From: Atrichornis clamosus | Lineage: Eukaryota > Chordata > Aves > Passeriformes > Menuridae | DNA length: 64,000 nucleotides | Reading direction: 5' to 3' | Assembly: GCA_013400975.1 (NCBI GenBank) | Contig: WBMZ01000250.1 | Span: 62,001 to 126,000, forward strand | Notes under the pieces: generated by a model | Database searches by the model: none | The model's input: only the letters and a program-made list of their open reading frames with translations | Told to the model about the DNA's origin: nothing | Shown here: one piece after another, positions 60,223-64,000 of the stretch | Layout of the letters: the number at the start of each line of letters is the position of its first letter | Position numbering within the stretch: position 1 is the first letter of the stretch | Made by a program: the position numbers and the translations under genes

Positions 60223-63200
60223 TTCCAGCCAGCTGAATTTCATCAGTTTAACATCAAGCAGTGAGATGAGATGTGATTACCACTGCAGCCCTGGAGCCTT
60301 CCCCTTGCTCCCAGATCAACTCCACTCTCTGCAAGCAGCACGAAATCCCAGAGAAATTGTGACTGGCAATAAGAAGAGTGGCTGAGAAAAAAGAAGAGAG
60401 TTAGGTGAGCAGTCCAGACACATTCCAAAAGGAAGTGGAGAACCAGTGTAAGTAATCTGCAGTGAATCACCGACCAGAGCCACCACGGAAAAAGTTTATT
60501 ATCTGATAACTACAAGTGTTAGGGAGGGACAGGATCACCAGAGGACATCTGCACAGCGTCTTCATCAGCCTAATTGTGCCAACATTAACATCAGCCAACA
60601 GGAACTGAGCTCAGTGTGTTAAATAAACCTGCCAGAATTAACCTGTTAAAACTCTCCGAGTGCTCCACGGAGCCAAGCCCTCCCTCAGCCCACCTGGAGC
60701 AGCATATGGCACCAGCGACCACATTAATCCTTCTAATCCACATATTGTGGCAACTGGTAATGAGACACAGAGTTTTCCACTGTTTCTCATGCACCCCTTG
60801 TCAGTAATGGTTTTCAGTCCCTGCTGCCTCGTGGAAAGCTTTCCTGAAGATATTCCAGTCACTGCTGTGACTTCATTTCCTCGCAGACTGGTGATTACCA
60901 GTGGCAATGCCAGCACAGTGTCTGAGGCCGAGGGTCCCCAGAAGTGACAGTGGCCCTCCAGCCTGTGGGCTGCAGGTCAGCACACCAGCCCAGGGCACCA
61001 GTAGATGAAACTCCAGAGATTTTTCCCAGTACTGGGTCCATGGAGGCTCTCGTTTCTCGTGGGAGAGCTGTGCACCTCCAAGGCTTTCATGACAGGTACC
61101 TAAAGGTGCATCCTCTGCCATGGTCCACCAACCCCCCTCTTGTTTCAGTGAGCAGAGAAGGTGTGCTCACAGGGAACAGGGAATTAGGCTTTCCTGGAAG
61201 TGTGATTTTTCCTTTTTATCTCTAATTGTTGGTCTATAATAAAGAGAAAAAGGTCTTTCTTTTAGCGGCAAATCACAGAGTTCTGCTGTAAAGTGAGGCC
61301 AAAGAAGAAAATGGAGCTTCTCTGGAGTGATTATTCTCTCATGCCAGGTATACCTGTTAAAATTCAGTTTGTGGTGTCAGAGGTGCAGCCTGTGAGAGCC
61401 ACACACCATTCACAGGGGCGCTTTCATCTGAGGACCAGGTGTGACCAAATTCCTTGTCTGAGATCAGCTTTGTTGTCTGGGATATTAAGTAGAGAAGGAA
61501 GTCAACAAGGAGGAGAAGTAAATACTGAATCTGACTTCACTGTCCTTCCAGAGACATAGCCTTCTCCTCTGTGTCCAGGACTGGCACAGGCAACTTCCTC
61601 CCTGAGTCTTGGTTTTCTTGGCTAAAGCTGTTTATTTTATTGCGTAATTTTTCTCCCAACGGGTCCAATCCCTGACTTGTTTCAAAAGTATTTGGCAATT
61701 TCTTCCTCGTCACCCTTTTGGTTGCCTCTGTGTTCTGGGGCTGCTCATGGGGTGACGCTTTGCTGCTGGGTGACATTTGCAGGCACATTACTGTCAGGAA
61801 CAGGGAGCCACAATGATTTCCTGAGGTGAAACTTCCCGCTAATCTGTGTGCGTCTGTGTTTGTGGTTGTGTTGTTTCTTATTTTTCTTTGGCTTTCATGT
61901 GATGTCCCAGCTGTCCCAAATTACATCACCATCACCCTGATATAAATTCCAGTTATTCCCACTCCAGACAGCCCTGCTGCTCGTATCTCAGAGCTGGGGC
62001 TGTGGAGTTTCTAATGGCATCACTCCAGATTTGAGTACTTGATCCAAGCCCATCATCCCTTGAAATCAAGGGTTATCTCTAAAGATAATTTTGTCAAACA
62101 GCAAGAATACAGAAACAACAGCATCTGGGCTGTATCTACAGGTGACAAGTTTCACAGTTTATTTAATCTCTTTAAGTGAGGGTTCAAGATAAAACTTTCA
62201 TTTTCTTGACAACATGTTCTTGTAAAAGATACCTTTTATTCCTGACTTGACTGGGGCTCTGGTGAAACAAGGATGGTGCTGTGGGAGACTGAGATCACAT
62301 AACAATGGGCAAAAGCAAAGATTTTTTCACATTGTCTGGTGTTCAGCAAAATGCAGAGAAAGTCAAGTACAAATGACGGGTGCTCCATGTGAGCAGTGCT
62401 GCTGAGCTGCTGAGCAATCCTGGAGACTGCCTTCCAGAGCAGCTAACCCATAAAAAACTTTAAATTGGATCAAAGACTCAGTTCCCAGCAGGAAAATAAG
62501 AGGTCCCTTTCAGAGCTTGACTCATACAAAATCTAATATGGGGAAAATTGGTAAAAACAATAAAAAAATGTTTTTAAGAGTTTGCAATTTACCAAACTCA
62601 TAAACCCCAGTTTCCAGTGCTCTGCCACTTTGCCCCAGATCTCTTCCCATTCAACTCCATTAGTCCCCAAGAAACCACCCATTAATCCGTGAAACCCCTT
62701 TTCTCAGCCACAAACCTGAGAAGCCCCTGAGAGGCATTCCAAGACTCAGATTAAATCACACAAAAATCAGAAGTCACCTTCTTGAGGAATTATCTGGCTG
62801 AGAGATTCATGCAATTAAGGTGTATTAGGAAAGGCAAAAAAGGGTCAGTTTTGGAAAGCCAGAATGGAGATGCTCTAGGTTTATGTTTTTTGAGAACAGA
62901 ATGGGCACAGTATTTTGAGTGTCTATGAAACTGCTGAGTCTCAAAACACGGAGCAGGCGGCTGGAAGTGGTGGAAGAAAAATGGAAAAGAAGTGGTACCA
63001 CTACCACAGTGTGTAAAACCATTGCCAGAAAATGTATTGACTGAACTAAAGAATACTGAACTATTCGTGAACAGAAAGAGTAGGGTTGGACACAGTGTAA
63101 GGTACAACATGGTGTGGATGGGAATTATCTTCATAGTCTTACCACCACTGAAGGCACACACAAGATGCACTCACAGCCAGTAACCCACATGCCCACCTTC

Positions 63201-63257
63201 AGCCATGCTGTCCCTTGCAAAGCTGTCTGCATGTAGTATGTCATGAAGAAAAATGTC
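60223..63257. other. Noncoding stretch, 3.0 kb
   Basis: I see no recognisable gene, RNA or repeat. Open frames stay below about 130 codons and lack motifs. Confidence 0.4.
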
Positions 63258-63307
63258 TATAATAATAATAAAATCGGTATACAATAATATAAAAAAATAA
63301 TTTTTTC
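63258..63307. repeat. AAT-rich low-complexity tract
   Basis: ATAATAATAATAAAA-type sequence with a further run of A and T, about 50 bp. Confidence 0.6.
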
Positions 63308-63340
63308 ATGTGTAGTTTGATCGAGAATTAGGAAAGTAAG

Positions 63341-63401
63341 TTGAGATGTTCTAGATTATATTTAAGATCCCTTCCAGACGAAGCCATTCTATAATTCTAT
63401 G
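63341..63401 (+). mobile_element. CR1 LINE, short diverged 3' tail
   Basis: GATGTTCTAGATTATATTTA, then AGATCCCTTCCAGACGAAGC and CATTCTATAATTCTATG, match the last about 60 bp of CR1 (GATGATCTTTAAGGTCCCTT, CCAACC..., CATTCTATGATTCTATG). Only the extreme 3' end is left, in sense orientation, with more substitutions than the other copies, so it is probably older. Confidence 0.75.
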
Positions 63402-64000
63402 TTTAAGTCTGCCAGAGTGAGCTGGTAGTAATGTGATGAGGGCTAAAAACTGCCTTGGATAAAAATATAAACTGCGTTTCACTATATCCTTCCCAGAGCC
63501 AGGGCAGGCAGAGGGGAGACTGCAATGATCAAGTTCAAGCTAACAAGAAGCTGTTGAATGAGAGTTGTTCCATGGCCATGCTCATTTATAATTATAGTTT
63601 CATAGTTTTTATTTTCTGTAGAGGTCCAATGATTTTTCAGTGGGAAGAACACATCAGCCTGGAACCAAGAGCCCAGAGAACAGCAAACACTGCAGTGACA
63701 GCACTGACTGTTCTCAACACAAACTACATCTTTGCTTTGACTGCAGACCAAGCTGTGAGTGGGTAGTACTTCAGGTCATTTCTCTTTATGTCTGGATGAG
63801 TCTTCCATTTCTAGCCTGCTGTTGGCCTTGCCATTTCCATGAAGAGTTGCTAGGACAGCAATGTCTTCTGTAGCATATTTCAGACTCGCTGTCACTGCTG
63901 CCTCTGCAGTGTGTCACTTGCAGTCCATCGCTCCCATTTTTTCCTTCCCTGTTCTGAGAGCCTTTTCCTAACAGAGATGAAGTGCTGGATTTGATGAGCC
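63402..64000. other. Noncoding stretch
   Basis: No gene or repeat is recognised up to the window edge. Open frames are short. A gene extending beyond the window cannot be excluded. Confidence 0.4.

Noticed and set aside
1..64000. tRNA, rRNA, snoRNA or CRISPR-like arrays
   Set aside because: I looked for tRNA T-loop sequences (GGTTCGAATCC type), C/D box pairs and regularly spaced repeats and found none that hold together.

Overview
The window reads as bird nuclear DNA. Four pieces of CR1 retrotransposon lie in it (455-716 and 22493-22915 on the minus strand, 31731-31981 and 63341-63401 on the plus strand). CR1 is the dominant avian LINE, and these copies keep its recognisable 3' end. Other repeats are sparse, base composition is moderate, and no long uninterrupted reading frame is typical of a gene, all of which suits a compact avian genome. 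A solo endogenous-retrovirus LTR at 51141-51744 would fit a lineage with recent retroviral activity, such as a passerine, but I cannot prove the order.

I recognise no protein-coding gene, tRNA, rRNA or small RNA. The long open frames (up to about 225 codons) lie in GC-rich DNA or repeats and match no family I know, so I treat them as chance.

Layout: (a) 1-12.8 kb is mostly featureless, with one CR1 piece, a 120-nt exon-like minus-strand segment at 8036-8155 and a 16-bp perfect palindrome holding an AP-1 site at 8265-8280. (b) 12.8-14.1 kb is CpG rich with a core at about 13.5-13.9 kb. It is the best promoter candidate, and a minus-strand ATG at 13710 has a near-ideal Kozak context with a good splice donor ten codons later. 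(c) 14-33 kb is ordinary intergenic or intronic DNA with two CR1 copies, a pyrimidine-rich tract and an A-rich tract. (d) 33-37 kb is AT rich, resembles conserved regulatory DNA in texture, and holds weak exon-like segments. (e) 37-51 kb is largely featureless, with a possible ERVL-type LTR fragment at 48938. (f) 51141-51744 is the solo LTR, flanked by a 6-bp target-site duplication with one mismatch. (g) 51.75-64 kb is featureless except for a GC-rich hairpin, low-complexity tracts and a CR1 tail.

A coherent but unproven reading is that the CpG island is the 5' end of a gene or long noncoding RNA running leftwards, and that the rest is intergenic or intronic sequence with possible enhancers. 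I found no convincing new biological system.
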